Of a stretch of 64,000 bases of DNA, positions 18,324-27,032 are shown in pieces. Under the pieces are notes generated by a model that saw nothing but the letters and a program-made list of their open reading frames with translations, did no database searches and was not told where the DNA came from. Source of the DNA: CAVZQN01 sp963837395 (GTDB lineage Bacteria; Acidobacteriota; HRBIN11; JAKEFK01); assembly GCA_963837395.1 (NCBI GenBank), contig CAWINI010000008.1:1-64000 (forward strand), written 5' to 3'. The translations under genes and the position numbers were made by a program. Positions within the stretch are counted from its first letter, which is position 1, and the number at the start of each line of letters is the position of its first letter.

Positions 18324-18695
18324 TTGATTATTGTCGCGTGTGTGCAAATTTATCTAGCACGCAATGCCGATCTCACTCCATGGAAAGGCGGCGGCTTTGG
18401 AATGTTTTCCACGACCGATGGAAATGCAAACCGCTACCTCAGAGTCTATGTAACCGCACCTCAGCGGTCAGAAGAAATCTTAATTAAGCAAAGCCTGGAT
18501 GATCTTGCCACCCGCGCCCAAATGTATCCACAAAATTCCCAGCTAGAAAAATTAGCGAAAGCAATTTTGCAAAATCAGCAGCAAAAACATTTGCCTGCAC
18601 AATCGGTTCGCATTGAAGTGTGGCGGATTTCGTATGATCAGCGGATGTTAAAGCCCACTACAAAAGTGATTCATGAATTCACATACTCGCTATGA
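18324..18695 (+). CDS. Small membrane-anchored hypothetical protein, start uncertain
   Basis: The open frame gives 123 residues from a TTG at 18324, but that start cuts through a membrane helix (FALIPTFLLIIVACVQIYLA). The frame is open back to 18276 without a start. Removing one A near 18275 would create ATG-AGT-GAC and an N-terminus MSDLAKAKYFALIPTF, which restores the whole helix. A one-base error or mutation at the start is therefore likely. The rest is soluble with WKGGGFGMFSTTDGNANRYL and a beta-rich C-terminus. The stop overlaps the next gene as ATGA, so the two products are coupled. Function unknown. Confidence 0.55.
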   Translation: MIIVACVQIYLARNADLTPWKGGGFGMFSTTDGNANRYLRVYVTAPQRSEEILIKQSLDDLATRAQMYPQNSQLEKLAKAILQNQQQKHLPAQSVRIEVWRISYDQRMLKPTTKVIHEFTYSL

Positions 18696-19567
18696 AACGC
18701 TGGATCAGTCCTGTTTCTGAAATCAGTAGTTGGGATTTGCTGCTGCGGTTAACTCTGATTGATCTGTTGCTGCGTCCGATAGGTCCCTGGGGAATTCGTC
18801 CGTTGATTCTGGTGATTGCAGCATCAGGATTAATATTCCCAAAAGTTTTAAGGACTCCCCTCACCTGGCTTGCCTTATCAATTTTGTTAGCGGCACGCAT
18901 AATCGCTGATTGGCCGATGCCTGATAATCATATTTATTTGTTGGCGTACTGGTGTTTGTGTTTGTTCCTTGCATTGATTTCACCATACAGAGATGTGACT
19001 TTAGCAACGGGCAGCCGATTGTTGATCGCATTCGCATTTGTGTTTGCGGTGTTATGGAAAGGTGTGCTCGCCCCCGATTTTCTTGATGGACGCTTTTTCC
19101 GCGTTACGCTTCTGACTGATGAACGGTTTCAAGATTCAGTTTTATTTCTTGGCGGATTGAATCGGGATGAATTGAAACACAACCGTCAATATTTAGAACC
19201 GCTTCCACCAGGAGCAGAACTTTTGAATCCTCCAAAATTAATTGAGCCGACATCGTTCCGGGTTTTTGCAACCGTTGCAACCTGGGGAACTTTAGTATTT
19301 GAAGCAATCATCGCTATTTTGTTTTTGATTCCGGGAGAAAAACTTTACTGGGCACGACACATCATGCTTTTGTTGTTTTGTGTGGTGACATATTCGTTCG
19401 CACCGGTTGCAGGTTTTGGCTGGCTGTTGCTGGTTATGGGCATGGCATTATGCCGTTCCGAACATAATGCATTAAAGGCAATTTACGTGACCGCCTTCTT
19501 CCTTGTTTTGATATTCGCAGAAATTCCGTGGGCTGGCGGTATCGCACAATGGCTAAAATCGAGTTAG
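18692..19567 (+). CDS. Polytopic membrane protein, unknown
   Basis: A 291-residue integral membrane protein with about eight hydrophobic helices and a larger polar loop in the middle (about 145-190, RDELKHNRQYLEPLPPGAEL). The ATG overlaps the stop of the preceding small membrane protein (ATGA), so they are translated together and may form a complex. The layout of a short anchored protein plus a polytopic partner resembles genes near HTTM (vitamin-K-dependent carboxylase-like) proteins, but I see no diagnostic HTTM motif. Function unknown. Confidence 0.6.
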   Translation: MKRWISPVSEISSWDLLLRLTLIDLLLRPIGPWGIRPLILVIAASGLIFPKVLRTPLTWLALSILLAARIIADWPMPDNHIYLLAYWCLCLFLALISPYRDVTLATGSRLLIAFAFVFAVLWKGVLAPDFLDGRFFRVTLLTDERFQDSVLFLGGLNRDELKHNRQYLEPLPPGAELLNPPKLIEPTSFRVFATVATWGTLVFEAIIAILFLIPGEKLYWARHIMLLLFCVVTYSFAPVAGFGWLLLVMGMALCRSEHNALKAIYVTAFFLVLIFAEIPWAGGIAQWLKSS

Positions 19568-19592
19568 AATGCCTCTGCGGTAAAGTATATAT

Positions 19593-20252
19593 ATGAAGGG
19601 ACGAATTGTTCGGACACTGCTGATCCTCCTCGTTGCGTTCATTGGGTGCAGCGCACATCCGCCGAAAGAAAAAGGCGAATTCCTTAAGGCCGATCTCGTT
19701 GAACTCGTCAAGCTCGATCCGTCGCTGCATCTCGATATCCGCTATGCGACTGCAAACAATTTTCTGGGCAGACCTGTATATAAGGAAGCACGTGCATTTT
19801 TGCAACGGCCGGCCGCAGAATCATTGATCCGTGCAAATCAAAAACTTCATGAGCAAGGATTTGGTTTGCTGATTTTTGATGGTTATCGACCGTGGGCTGT
19901 TACAAAAATATTTTGGGATGCTACTCCGGCTGATAAAAAAATATTTGTAGCTGATCCTAAAGAAGGTTCGCGTCACAATCGTGGATGTGCGGTCGATCTT
20001 TCAATGTTTGATTTGAAAACTGGGAAAGAAGTTGAGATGACAGGCGCCTACGATGAAATGACAGACAGATCAAGCATTCAGTACACTGGCGGCACAGAAG
20101 ATCAAAGAAAGAGACGCGATCTGCTTCGATCTGCAATGGAATCGGAAGGATTCGCAGTATATGAACCTGAATGGTGGCATTACGATTACAAAGATTGGAA
20201 AAAATATCCGATCCTGAACATTCCTTTTTCTGAAATCAAAACAATCCAGTAA
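19593..20252 (+). CDS. VanX-like D-Ala-D-Ala dipeptidase, lipoprotein
   Basis: A 219-residue zinc dipeptidase of family M15D. Zinc ligands are readable: His128 and Asp135 in SRHNRGCAVDLS and His196 in EPEWWHYDY, with Glu193 as base. The substrate segment FDGYRPW is also present. The N-terminus MKGRIVRTLLILLVAFIGC ends in a lipobox-like FIGC, so Cys19 is probably lipid-modified and the enzyme anchored in the envelope. Without vanH/vanA neighbours it is more likely a peptidoglycan-recycling or nutrient dipeptidase than a vancomycin-resistance gene. The stop and next start overlap by one base (TAATG). Confidence 0.9.
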   Translation: MKGRIVRTLLILLVAFIGCSAHPPKEKGEFLKADLVELVKLDPSLHLDIRYATANNFLGRPVYKEARAFLQRPAAESLIRANQKLHEQGFGLLIFDGYRPWAVTKIFWDATPADKKIFVADPKEGSRHNRGCAVDLSMFDLKTGKEVEMTGAYDEMTDRSSIQYTGGTEDQRKRRDLLRSAMESEGFAVYEPEWWHYDYKDWKKYPILNIPFSEIKTIQ

Positions 20253-21658
20253 TGATCAAAAGACTCCTGCTCCTGTTCATGTTTACCGCGCAAGCTTTCG
20301 CTCAGCAACAAACACCAGAAGTGAATATTCCTCCGGCGCCGGCAGTGTATGGCGCTGAAATTCCAAACGATCGATATCAGTTTGCTGATAATTTCAGCAC
20401 GCAGCAACAGATCACACTGACCAGAACTTCTGAAGGTGTTCGCTTCACCTGGCCTCACACTGGAAATTGGGATACCGCGATTCTTGGTGTAAAGAGCTGG
20501 GGTGCTGAAAATGAACCCTGGGTTGAGGTCTCCACCGGCAGTTCAGGCATTCAACAATATTTCGATCCGAATGCGCAGGGACTTCGCTGGTTGAATTTGA
20601 GTTCCTTGAAAGATCAACTCAAAGAATCAGCACAGGTGGATCTGATTACACACGCTATCACCATTGAACCTGCGGTCGCAACACTCCGGTTGTTTGAAAA
20701 CAAATTGAATCTGAATGACAGAATTCTTGTGCTGGCTCCGCATCCGGATGATGCGGAGATTGCAGCGTTTGGCTTGTATGCGGATCGCAATGCGACGATC
20801 GTAACAGTTACTTCCGGAAACGCTGGTGACATGAATTATCGCGCGAGTGTCAGTGATCCTGCTGAACATTATTTGCTGAAAGGATATTTGCGCGCGGTGG
20901 ATAGCGTCACAATTCCATGGCAAGGACAAATTCCGCCTGATCGCACTTACAATCTCGGTTACTTCGATGCACGACTCGCGGAAATGCATCAATCACCTGA
21001 CAAGGCGATTCCAGAAATGTATGGACCAAATGATGATGTGGCTCCATATCGCCGCGCAAACATCAGCAAAATGTTACCTGCAACATCGCGAAAAAATTCC
21101 TGGAAAAATCTTGTTGAGGGACCTCACTCAGATCCTGAACAAAGTAAAACCAAAAATTATCGTAATGCCTCATCCATGGCTGGATAGCCATCTGGATCAC
21201 GAATACACATCGGTTGCACTGATAGAGGCTCTCGAACAATGGAAAGACAATGCCACATTTTTGCTGTACACAAATCACGCTTCTGAAAATCGATACCCAT
21301 ATGGTCCGGCAGGAACAGTGATGTCATTGCCGGCATGGTCAGTGGTGGATATTTCATTGCAAGGAGTGTATTCGCATCCTGTGAGTGAACAGCTGCAAGT
21401 TCGAAAATTATATGCGCTGGAGTCGATGCATGATTTGAGGCTCTCACCGGATGAGCAAAAACCTTGTAATGTTCCGCGATTGATTGTGCGACCTGATTAT
21501 CCACGCTCACCGGAAGTTGATTATTTCCGGCGCGGTCACGGGCCAATGAATTGTTTTATGTTTATAACCGCGATGGCGTGAAAGAAGTTATTCAATCATT
21601 CCTGTCAATGCCTGCAGCAACGCAAAAAGAGATTCCAAAAAGCGATTATAACCATTAA
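20252..21658 (+). pseudogene. PIG-L family deacetylase, two compensating frameshifts
   Basis: An exported LmbE/PIG-L zinc deacetylase with a signal peptide (MIKRLLLLFMFTAQAFAQ), an N-terminal beta domain (about 25-150) and the deacetylase core beginning LVLAPHPDDAEIAAFG. Zinc ligands are in PHPDDAE and in SHLDHEYTS. The frame is lost at the GGG at 21118-21120 (one extra G; expected WKNLVEDLTQILNKV), continues to about 21540 and returns by a missing base, ending EIPKSDYNH at 21658. First and last parts are in the same frame and the protein would be near 468 residues. This paired pattern suggests consensus errors in a working gene. Confidence 0.85.
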
Positions 21659-21744
21659 AAACTGCTTTTACCGGTTAGAATTGAATCACGGATCACTAAA
21701 ACAATTCCGTGTTTTCTGTGTCTTCAGTGTTTCAGTGATTAGAA

Positions 21745-22110
21745 CTAACTGCGGCTGCTTTTGGCCAACTCACGAATTGGCCTTACTTCCACACCACCGA
21801 GTCTGGCTGGCGGCAACTTGGCTGCAATCTGAATCGCTTCATTCAAATCATTCGCTTCGATCAGAACGATTCCACCCAATTGCTCCTTCGTCTCCACAAA
21901 AGGACCATCAGTAATCGATGTTCTCCCATTTCGGATGCGGATGCTGGTTGCAGTTTGGATCGATTGTAGTGCGCCTCTAGCTAAGCTTTGCCCTTTCTCT
22001 TGAAGCTCTTCATCATATTCCAGCGCTTCATCGACCAATGCTTCAAATTCATTTTCGGGAAGAGAATCAAGGTTCTTTTCATCATAGTAGATCAAGCACA
22101 TGTACTTCAT
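21745..22110 (-). CDS. YCII/DGPF domain protein
   Basis: A 121-residue protein of the YCII-related family. MKYMCLIYYDE begins the ferredoxin-like fold and TDGPFVETKEQLGG holds the signature DGPF motif. The ATG overlaps the stop of the 53-residue gene upstream (ATGA), and GGAGAAATC precedes it. Both genes follow the ECF42-type promoter at 22291-22319. Members of this family commonly accompany ECF42 sigma factors; a sensing or detoxifying role has been proposed, but no reaction is firmly known. Two relatives lie in this window at 38285 and 40330. Confidence 0.9.
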   Translation of the reverse strand: MKYMCLIYYDEKNLDSLPENEFEALVDEALEYDEELQEKGQSLARGALQSIQTATSIRIRNGRTSITDGPFVETKEQLGGIVLIEANDLNEAIQIAAKLPPARLGGVEVRPIRELAKSSRS

Positions 22111-22268
22111 GATTTCTCCTGCGTATTCTCCTTCCTATATATATAGCGGACTTGGTTGTTCGGGCGCGAACGATTCGTCTTCAGCATGAAGTATCTTAGT
22201 CGTGCCTCGAGCCACTTCTCATTGACTATGTTCTTCTCGGATGATCTCTTTGCCTTCACGCTGTTCAT
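22107..22268 (-). CDS. Small basic protein, 53 residues
   Basis: A 53-residue Lys/Arg/Asn-rich protein (MNSVKAKRSSEKNIVNEKWL...). AGGAG lies nine bases before the ATG and the stop overlaps the YCII start as ATGA. The gene begins 23 bases after the ECF42-type -10 element. The strong ribosome site, coupling and promoter argue that it is real. The middle, WLEARLRYFMLKTNRSR, could form an amphipathic helix. I recognise no family. It may be a small DNA- or RNA-binding regulator, or simply a leader that sets YCII translation. Confidence 0.6.
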   Translation of the reverse strand: MNSVKAKRSSEKNIVNEKWLEARLRYFMLKTNRSRPNNQVRYIYRKENTQEKS

Positions 22269-22290
22269 TGTCTTATCTCCTTTCACTATA

Positions 22291-22319
22291 TAGTCGTTTG
22301 GCAACATCAAAAATCGACA
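22291..22319 (-). promoter_or_regulatory. ECF42-type promoter, site A
   Basis: On the minus strand TGTCGA (22314-22319) and CGACTA (22291-22296) are separated by exactly 17 bases. The -10 element ends 23 bases before the ATG of the 53-residue gene. The same motif and spacing occur at four other places upstream of YCII or VOC genes. Confidence 0.75.
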
Positions 22320-22372
22320 ATTGCCGGTGGCAGTAACAATCTTTTGGAATATCTTCAGATTGAAGTCGAAAT

Positions 22373-22867
22373 ATGCCCAGACAACCAAGAATTGTCAGAC
22401 GTTCTTTGAATGGCGCTGCATCCGGTTTCCTTGCAACATTTCCGATGACACTGGCCATGCTTGGGATCCGGAAAGCACTTCCAATTTTTCATCAGCATGC
22501 AATTCCGCCGTACAAGATTACGACTCGAATTTCTCGTAAGTTAAAGTTGCATGCGCCCTGGGAAACTAAAAAGAAAAAGGCACTCACAACCGCATCACAT
22601 TTTGGATACGGGATAGCTGGCGGTGTTGTCTATTCAGCATTTGCAAATAAAAGCGAGCTTCCTCCGGCAGTTAAGGGAACAGCGTTTGGACTTGTGTTAT
22701 GGGCCGGTAGTTATTTTGGATGGCTACCTGCGTCAAAAATTTTGCCGGCATCGGAGGAACATTGGAAACGACATGCTATGATGGCTGCTTCACATGTAGT
22801 CTGGGGCACTTCTATGGCATATATTTTTGAAAGAGTAGAGAAAACAAGAAGGTTCAATGGAGTATAA
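22373..22867 (+). CDS. Small membrane protein, DUF1440/YagU-like
   Basis: A 164-residue protein with about four hydrophobic segments. It starts MPRQPRIVRRSLNGAASGFLATFPMTLAMLG, with the Gly/Ala-rich first helix and Pro-Met-Thr motif seen in YagU-like (DUF1440/DUF6789) inner-membrane proteins. Later segments include FGYGIAGGVVYSAFA and AASHVVWGTSMAYIF, with a polar loop rich in Lys after the first helix (KLKLHAPWETKKKKALTT). Function unknown; in enterobacteria YagU affects acid survival. It is divergent from the ECF42 site A, and no ribosome site is clear. The next small gene follows almost directly. Confidence 0.6.
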   Translation: MPRQPRIVRRSLNGAASGFLATFPMTLAMLGIRKALPIFHQHAIPPYKITTRISRKLKLHAPWETKKKKALTTASHFGYGIAGGVVYSAFANKSELPPAVKGTAFGLVLWAGSYFGWLPASKILPASEEHWKRHAMMAASHVVWGTSMAYIFERVEKTRRFNGV

Positions 22868-22869
22868 GT

Positions 22870-23001
22870 ATGAAATGTAGAAAAGCACACAACCACACTT
22901 TTGGGAAAATTACAGGGGTACTCGCTCTTGCGGCATTAGGCTATATGTTAGCAACCAGTTTCAAGGATATAGTCCGGTATATAAAAATTAGTTCGATGTA
23001 A
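22870..23001 (+). CDS. Single-helix membrane peptide, 43 residues
   Basis: A 43-residue product: Lys/His-rich N-terminus (MKCRKAHNHTFGK), one hydrophobic helix (ITGVLALAALGYMLATS) and a C-terminal KDIVRYIKISSM. The pattern of helix followed by DI-RY-KI--M matches small acidobacterial and actinobacterial membrane proteins such as DUF6893. It starts just after the stop of the gene at 22373-22867, which suggests co-transcription. Too short for most gene finders. Confidence 0.55.
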   Translation: MKCRKAHNHTFGKITGVLALAALGYMLATSFKDIVRYIKISSM

Positions 23002-23045
23002 TCGATCCTCCCTTTCATAACTGCTTTATGGTAATGTAAGCAGTC

Positions 23046-24443
23046 ATGACGCCAAAAATACTTTTGCCCCTTCTCTTTCTATTCATTTCTTCCCAGATCT
23101 TTGCAGATTCAGTTGATGAATTCGTTGAATTGCAACTGAAGCAACAAAAAATCCCAGGAATGTCGATTGCGATTTTGAAAGACAACAAAATTATCAAGAC
23201 TCAAGGATACGGCTTTTCCAATCTTGAACACCATGTACCGGCAAAATCAGAGACCATTTACCAATCGGGTTCAGTTGGAAAACAATTTACAGCGACAGCT
23301 GCAATGATGTTGATGGAAGATGGCAAAATTCATCTGGATGATCCGGTAAGCAAATATTTTCAAAACATTCCAGAAAGCTGGAAGAAAATAACAGTCCGTC
23401 ATTTACTGACGCATACATCTGGAATCCCAGACTATACCGCAAAAGACCTCGATTTCCGCAAAGATTATACGGAAGATGATTTGCTGAAAATATTGATGAA
23501 GCTTCCGCTGGAATTTCAGCCAGGTGAAAAATGGAATTACAGTAATTCCGGTTACATGCTTCTTGGATTTCTGATTCACAAAGCCAGTGGAAAATTTTAT
23601 GGTGATGTTCTTGAAGAGCGGATCTTTGGACCCTTAGGAATGACAACTGCCCATGTGATCAGCGAATCGGATATCGTACCAAATCGTGCTGCAGGATATG
23701 AATTAAAAGATGGCAAAATCAAAAATCAAGATTGGGTATCGCCATCATTAAACTCGACCGCCGATGGAGCACTTTATTTAACTGCACTGGATATGTCTCA
23801 TTGGGCGGAAGGACTGAATGGGAATCGACTTTTGAACCCGGAAAGTTTTAAGCTGATGTGGACTCCGGTGAAATTAAACAATGGAACATCATTTCCTTAC
23901 GGATTTGGTTGGAGATTGGGATATCAAAGAGCCCATCGCGTGATTGAACACAGCGGACACTGGCAAGGATTCAGCACCGCAATCTGTCGTTATCCTGATT
24001 TCGGATTGACCGTGATCATGCTTGCAAATCTTGCTGATGTTAGTTCATTAACAATTGCTGAAGAGATTGCCGGCATTCATGAGCCACAGTTGCAACGGCC
24101 ACACTCTTTAAAAATATCTTCATCTCCAGGCGATCCGCAGCTTGCAGAAGGGCTCAAGCAAATGCTGATTGATGTTGGCCAGAAGAAAACTTCAAAAAGT
24201 TTGATGCCCGCGTTTCAATCAACAGTAGATAAAGATACAAGCGACGAAATCGGCAAGACGTTGAAAGAAATGAAATCATTTGATTTCATAGGGTGTGATG
24301 CAGTGAAGGAGCCGATGGAATTATTCGGTGGCCAGGCAACTCAATATTGTTATTATCGATTGACGACAGCAAAAGATACTCACACTCTGGTCGCAGGAAT
24401 TACTGCTGACAAGAAGGTGACAGAATTTTCGCTGAGTGAATAG
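23046..24443 (+). CDS. Serine hydrolase, class C beta-lactamase family
   Basis: A 465-residue exported serine hydrolase (family S12/beta-lactamase-like) with a signal peptide (MTPKILLPLLFLFISSQIFA). The three active-site motifs are clear: SVGK (76-79, nucleophile Ser76), YSN (165-167) and HSG (302-304) in place of KTG. The tract HLLTHTSGIPDY is typical of esterase/D-Ala-D-Ala-peptidase-like members rather than true beta-lactamases. Residues about 345-465 form an extra C-terminal domain seen in several such hydrolases. Likely substrates are peptides or esters in the periplasm. It is monocistronic, followed by a palindromic repeat. Confidence 0.93.
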   Translation: MTPKILLPLLFLFISSQIFADSVDEFVELQLKQQKIPGMSIAILKDNKIIKTQGYGFSNLEHHVPAKSETIYQSGSVGKQFTATAAMMLMEDGKIHLDDPVSKYFQNIPESWKKITVRHLLTHTSGIPDYTAKDLDFRKDYTEDDLLKILMKLPLEFQPGEKWNYSNSGYMLLGFLIHKASGKFYGDVLEERIFGPLGMTTAHVISESDIVPNRAAGYELKDGKIKNQDWVSPSLNSTADGALYLTALDMSHWAEGLNGNRLLNPESFKLMWTPVKLNNGTSFPYGFGWRLGYQRAHRVIEHSGHWQGFSTAICRYPDFGLTVIMLANLADVSSLTIAEEIAGIHEPQLQRPHSLKISSSPGDPQLAEGLKQMLIDVGQKKTSKSLMPAFQSTVDKDTSDEIGKTLKEMKSFDFIGCDAVKEPMELFGGQATQYCYYRLTTAKDTHTLVAGITADKKVTEFSLSE

Positions 24444-24445
24444 AT

Positions 24446-24487
24446 GCGGGCAAGGCCCACGGCCCCTAATGCGGACGGAACGTCCGC
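24446..24487. repeat. Dispersed palindromic repeat, copy 3
   Basis: An imperfect GCGGGC/GCCCAC stem (24446-24461) followed by a perfect GCGGACG/CGTCCGC hairpin (24471-24477, 24481-24487), between convergent stop codons at 24443 and 24493. Confidence 0.7.
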
Positions 24488-24492
24488 GCTCC

Positions 24493-25485
24493 CTATTTTG
24501 CTGACCAGTATGCTTCCCGGCATCTTAAATGCACGTCCTTCCGTTTGCATTCCACTTTAATTTTTCGCCAACCAGCCTTCTTTCGCACCGGCGGTTTGTA
24601 GGTCAATGTATATTGACTGCGAACGAACGCACGAAAAGCTTCAATCGCTTTCAACAATTCCGGTTCTTTCTGGAAAGAAAAAAATTGTCCGCCACTTAAT
24701 TGTGCATACTCAGTTAAAATATCTTCACCGGCACGAATTTGAATTCGAGCTGGCGAACCTGCCAATCCTCCGCCAGCTGCCGGGAAATTAAGCCTGGAAA
24801 ATGCCGAGTAAAATGCGATGAGCGTTGAATCGGATTTACGGATAGCATCCAGTACATCGTCCTCAACCGATTTACTTGATGTATCCATCCCATCTGAAAA
24901 AATGACAATAACTTTGCGTCCAACTTTGCTTTTCATTTTATCGATTGCAAATATCACAGCATCATTCATCGCTGTACTCGCTTTCGCAAAAGTTAATGCT
25001 TTTAGTTTCGCTTGAAGAGCCTGCTCGTCTTTTGTGAATGAAGCGACTTCCAACGGTTCTTTGTTGAACTCAATCAACTCTACCTGATCATCTTCCCTTA
25101 GCTGACCCATCACCAACTCCGCTGCTTTCACCGCGATATCAATTCTGGTCATTCCAGCTACTTGCTCCTGCATGCTGCCACTGGTATCTACTACAAAAGA
25201 CATAGTTAGCGGAAACGCGATTTCATCTTTGGAGGAATTGTAGAAATCTTTAATTTGTTGAACATCGCCATTTTCTTTCACCACAAAATCGTCTTGTGTT
25301 AGATCAGTGATGAGGTTGCCTTTGGAATCTGTTGCAACAAGGTCGACCTGTACCAGTTCGACTTCAACTTGTTCTTGAAGTTCCTGCGCGGAAGCAACAG
25401 AAAGGACAAAAAACAGGAAGCAAAGACTAAGTATCTTTTTCACGGTATGTAAATGTAATGATCTTATTGCGAGTCGACAAGTCAC
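24493..25485 (-). CDS. VWFA-related acidobacterial-type protein
   Basis: A 330-residue exported protein with a von Willebrand A domain of the kind described as the VWFA-related Acidobacterial domain. The GTG at 25485 overlaps the upstream sulfatase stop; a second GTG at 25443 would give a tighter signal peptide (VKKILSLCFLFFVLSVASA) and 316 residues. An N-terminal beta module (VDLVATDSKGNLITDLTQDDF) precedes the VWA core with MIDAS motif VDTSGSM and IFSDGMDT. The C-terminal FVRSQYTLTYKPP...GWRKIKVEC is the family's closing strand. A related decayed copy lies at 58935. It is probably a metal-dependent adhesion or scaffold protein. Confidence 0.92.
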   Translation of the reverse strand: MTCRLAIRSLHLHTVKKILSLCFLFFVLSVASAQELQEQVEVELVQVDLVATDSKGNLITDLTQDDFVVKENGDVQQIKDFYNSSKDEIAFPLTMSFVVDTSGSMQEQVAGMTRIDIAVKAAELVMGQLREDDQVELIEFNKEPLEVASFTKDEQALQAKLKALTFAKASTAMNDAVIFAIDKMKSKVGRKVIVIFSDGMDTSSKSVEDDVLDAIRKSDSTLIAFYSAFSRLNFPAAGGGLAGSPARIQIRAGEDILTEYAQLSGGQFFSFQKEPELLKAIEAFRAFVRSQYTLTYKPPVRKKAGWRKIKVECKRKDVHLRCREAYWSAK

Positions 25486-26898
25486 TTCGTTGTTTCTAAA
25501 AGATGATTGAGTTCAGCTTTCATCTCTTCCAACGTAGGCGCGGCATCAGGTTCATTAATAACATTCCTCATCTCAAATGGATCTGCGCGTAAGTCGTACA
25601 ACTCATCCATTCCATCGAGGTCGACATAATGGATGTACTTCCATTTCTCCGTGCGCACGCATTGGTATCCCATCCTGGACATGCGCGGGAAAACTCCATC
25701 TGAGAAGTGTTCGATGAGGATCGAGTTACGCCAAGGAGGGTGTTCACCACGCAACAATGGAACGAGGGAACGTCCATGCATGTCCTTTGCGGCTGGGGCT
25801 CCGCCGATCGTAAGCAGCGTAGGAGCCAGATCAATGCTGAGTGTTACTTCATTGATTGTTGTGCCACCTTTGATGAGCTTCGGCCAACAGACGAATAGTG
25901 GAATTCGTGCTGACTCTTCGTAAGCCAACCTCCGCTCCACGCTTAGTCCGTGTTCTCCATAGAAGTATCCTTCATCACTGGTGAATACGATCAATGTGTT
26001 TTTTAATTTTCCTTGCGCTTCAAGTGTATTGAGAATCTGACCAACGCCTTCATCAACTGATGCGAGCATTCGCAACCGATTGAGAATCGTTTCATCGTTT
26101 GTTCCGGTTTTCGGACCAGAGCGGAGTCACTCCGCTTATCGATCTGAGTAAGGCAGGTTTGCCTTCTGCAGTTTGGCCATAGCTCGGGCGATGCGGAATC
26201 GACGCCCCAGTGTAGAGCTGCTGATGACGCTCTGCTGGGATGAACTTTCCTGCGTTCGGATCTGACACGCTTCCATCAGCATATTGAACAAGGTCGGGAT
26301 GTACGGCTTTGTGCGAAATATAAAGCAGATACGGTTTATTGTGATTCTGTTTCAGAAAATCCAGCGCGAATCGATTGAGAATATCGGTGAAGTAACCTGG
26401 TATCTTTTCGCGCTTCCCATTTACATTGAACTCAGGATCGATGTAGCTGCCCTGACCCTTAACACTAACCCAATGATCGATCCCAGGTCTTACGTTGTCA
26501 TCAAGCCCCATGTGCCATTTGCCAATGAAACCGGTCTCATAACCAGAATCGTGAAGTAATCGTAAGAATGTGATCAGTTCGTGGCTGCGCTTGCTACGAT
26601 CGGTGTTATCAGTAATACCATGCTTATGAGCATACTGACCTGTAAGGAAGCTTGCGCGGCTTGGCGAACAGAGCGGCGTAGTTACGAATGCATTTGTGAA
26701 TTGCGCTCCCTCGAGTGCAAGGCGTTGGATGTTTGGAACTCTCACAAACGGATAATTCATTTCATCCCAACGCAAATCATCCATAAGGATGAAGATAATG
26801 TTTGGGCGCTCAAACTGTGGAGCTGCCGATAATCCTGAATTTAGAAGAACGCAAATCAAGACTGTGAAAAGAAAGAACGTAGTGCGACTCCGTAACAT
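25482..26898 (-). pseudogene. Sulfatase, frameshifted
   Basis: An exported arylsulfatase-type enzyme in two frames. The first (26898-26092) has a signal peptide (MLRSRTTFFLFTVLICVLLNS), metal site FILMDDLRWDE and the formylglycine motif CSPSRASFLTG, whose Cys must be oxidised by a maturase. The second (from about 26120 to 25482) continues GPKTGTNDETILNRLRMLASVDEGVG and holds FTSDEGYFYGEHG, the second metal site, and the C-terminal subdomain. The frame changes between 26092 and 26138, at or beside a 17-base perfect palindrome (26120-26136). The product would be near 472 residues. Its stop overlaps the VWFA start. Confidence 0.85.
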
Positions 26899-27032
26899 CT
26901 GTGTTCACCAGAAAATGCTGGCCATCTGCGGAAACATCATAACTTGTCACTTCTTGGAAAGTCTACTCAAAGAAAATACAATAGCGGCAGAGCAGGTTCT
27001 GGCTCCGGACTTCCAACGTCACGGCCATACAT

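Noticed and set aside
19593..20252. Vancomycin-resistance vanX
   Set aside because: The motifs fit the dipeptidase, but vanH, vanA and vanRS are absent, so resistance cannot be claimed.
25474..25479. TCGACA as another ECF42 -35 element
   Set aside because: No CGA(C/T)TA lies 17 bases downstream on the minus strand, and it is inside coding sequence.
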